Positions 63,046 to 64,000 of a stretch of 64,000 bases of DNA are shown here, piece by piece. Source of the stretch: Diphasiastrum complanatum. Lineage: Eukaryota; Streptophyta; Lycopodiopsida; Lycopodiales; Lycopodiaceae. The stretch spans positions 38,556,527 to 38,620,526 of the forward strand of contig CM055104.1 of assembly GCA_029204225.1 (NCBI GenBank), in the 5' to 3' direction. The notes under the pieces are model-generated. The model saw only the letters and a list, made by a program, of their open reading frames with translations. It did no database searches and was not told where the DNA came from. Within the stretch, counting starts at the first letter, position 1; each line of letters begins with the position of its first letter. A program made the position numbers and the translations under genes.

Positions 63046-64000
63046 GCAAGGCTTTGGCACTAGAAACATTTTGTTTCTTCATCTCCCTCTCAAAGCATGA
63101 TAGCTTGACGACTCCAAGACTGCTCCTTTGTCTCTCGACTAGACCTTTGTAAAAATGTCAACTACCATCTCCTTTGTTCCAATGAAGGTAGTCTGCAACA
63201 TCTTCTTCCCAATCAGATCCCTTATCAAGTGGTACTTGATCGCAATGTGTTTCGTCCTTGAGTAAAACATAGGGTCTTTTGTCAGATGATTGTAGATGTG
63301 TTGTCCATCTGCAAAACTAGAGGTTCATTCCTCATTTCGCCCAGCTCGTCAAGGAACTGTTTGAGCCAAATTATTTCGTTGGCCATCTTTGTTGCTGCAA
63401 CGTACTCTGCTTCGCAGGATGACTGAGCTACAATGGTCTGCTTCTTGCTGACCTAGAGAATTGCTGCACTTGACGCGATGGTGCATCCTCCTGAGACACT
63501 TTTGCGGTCGTCCTTGAGGGATGCCCAGCTAGCATCACTGTAGGAAAGCATTTGGAACCCTGCATCACGACAATAACACAAACCATAATCTTTTGTTAAT
63601 TAAAGATATTGCAAAATTCGTTTTGCAATCTTCCAATGTGTCGAGCCTGGATTCGTGCAGAATTGGCTCATCCTGAACACGACATAAGCAATGTCAGGAC
63701 ATGTGTTATCTACAGGGTACGAAACGATCCTATCAGTTTTCTGTATGGTGTAAACTGCATCAATTCTCTCTCTTCTTCAGTCCTCGAACATTTTTTGTTC
63801 GTCAGTATTGTTCCTACAAGCATTGGAGTATTTGCTCCTTTGCAATTCAGCATCCCAAAATCTTCTAAGATTTTTTGGGTATATCTGGACTGATGAAGGT
63901 ACAATTTACCTCCCTTATAGTCCATGTCAATATGTAATCCAAGGTAACACCTGGATTCTGCCATATCTACAATCTCGAAATGTTTCGAGATATCATTCTT
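63046..64000 (-). mobile_element. Ty1/copia RT end and RNase H, running off the window
   Basis: Minus strand from the window edge: CYLGLHIDMDYKGGKLYLHQ, SRYTQKILEDFGMLNCKGAN TP-type motif of the copia RT C-terminus, then, with frame changes, SYSDASWASLKDDRKSVSGG, SCEAEYVAA, a DNTSTI-like segment, the RTKHIAIKYH-type motif and VVDIFTK, ending RNase H near 63050. Frame changes and a stop make it a relic. Confidence 0.85.

Noticed and set aside
1-64000. CRISPR arrays, bacterial operons, tRNA or rRNA genes
   Set aside because: None seen. The only array-like repeats are microsatellites and the 95-bp and 51-bp tandem repeats. The tRNA-related signal at 50035-50046 is a retroelement primer-binding site.

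Overview
This window looks like nuclear DNA of a land plant with a large, repeat-rich genome. The evidence is a split gene with GT-AG introns, Ty1/copia, Ty3/gypsy and LINE retrotransposons, hAT-like elements with 8-bp target duplications, and long AT-rich introns. The gene's protein keeps the HASTY plan but, by recall, looks more divergent from seed-plant HASTY than I would expect. With the very long introns this suggests a fern or another seed-free plant. That placement is inference, and a gymnosperm is not excluded.

One host gene dominates the window: a HASTY (exportin-5-type karyopherin-beta) gene on the minus strand. It runs from an ATG at 61120 to a probable stop at 5179, about 56 kb. 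I assembled 22 coding exons by hand from GT/AG borders and phase agreement, giving about 1,243 codons, close to the known HASTY length of about 1,200. Exons 1-21 join in phase. Exon 22 is tentative but is followed by an AATAAA signal. Two introns hold most of the bulk: intron 8 (30080-54428, 24.3 kb) and intron 15 (10783-22136, 11.4 kb). Upstream of the ATG are a (GA)n tract and two telobox-like AACCCTA motifs.

Layout: 1-5075 holds plus-strand LINE copies, with an LTR-like stretch at 3860-4455. 5106-10782 holds HASTY exons 22-16 with a decayed copia piece in intron 16. Intron 15 holds two related hAT-like elements, a third hAT-like element inside copia integrase debris, a 3-kb non-coding block, LINE 3' ends and a gypsy fragment. 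22137-30079 holds exons 15-9. Intron 8 is a mosaic of LINE fragments, two gypsy copies (one carrying a hAT-like insertion), a partial copia, a 5'-rich LINE and a copia element with both LTRs. 54429-61120 holds exons 8-1. 61121-64000 is promoter, unexplained DNA and the 3' part of another copia element running off the end.

Three patterns go beyond routine annotation. First, one LINE family recurs about a dozen times and ends in AATAAAGCTT plus a pyrimidine microsatellite instead of poly(A), so several simple repeats here appear to be LINE tails. Second, four hAT-like non-autonomous elements have CATAG or CAAGG tips and subterminal zones packed with short palindromes whose words differ by subfamily, and three share a core of G-run/C-run hairpins. 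Third, inside HASTY every recognised LINE and copia piece is on the sense strand and every gypsy piece is antisense.

All calls come from reading sequence and translations. No alignment or database search was run.
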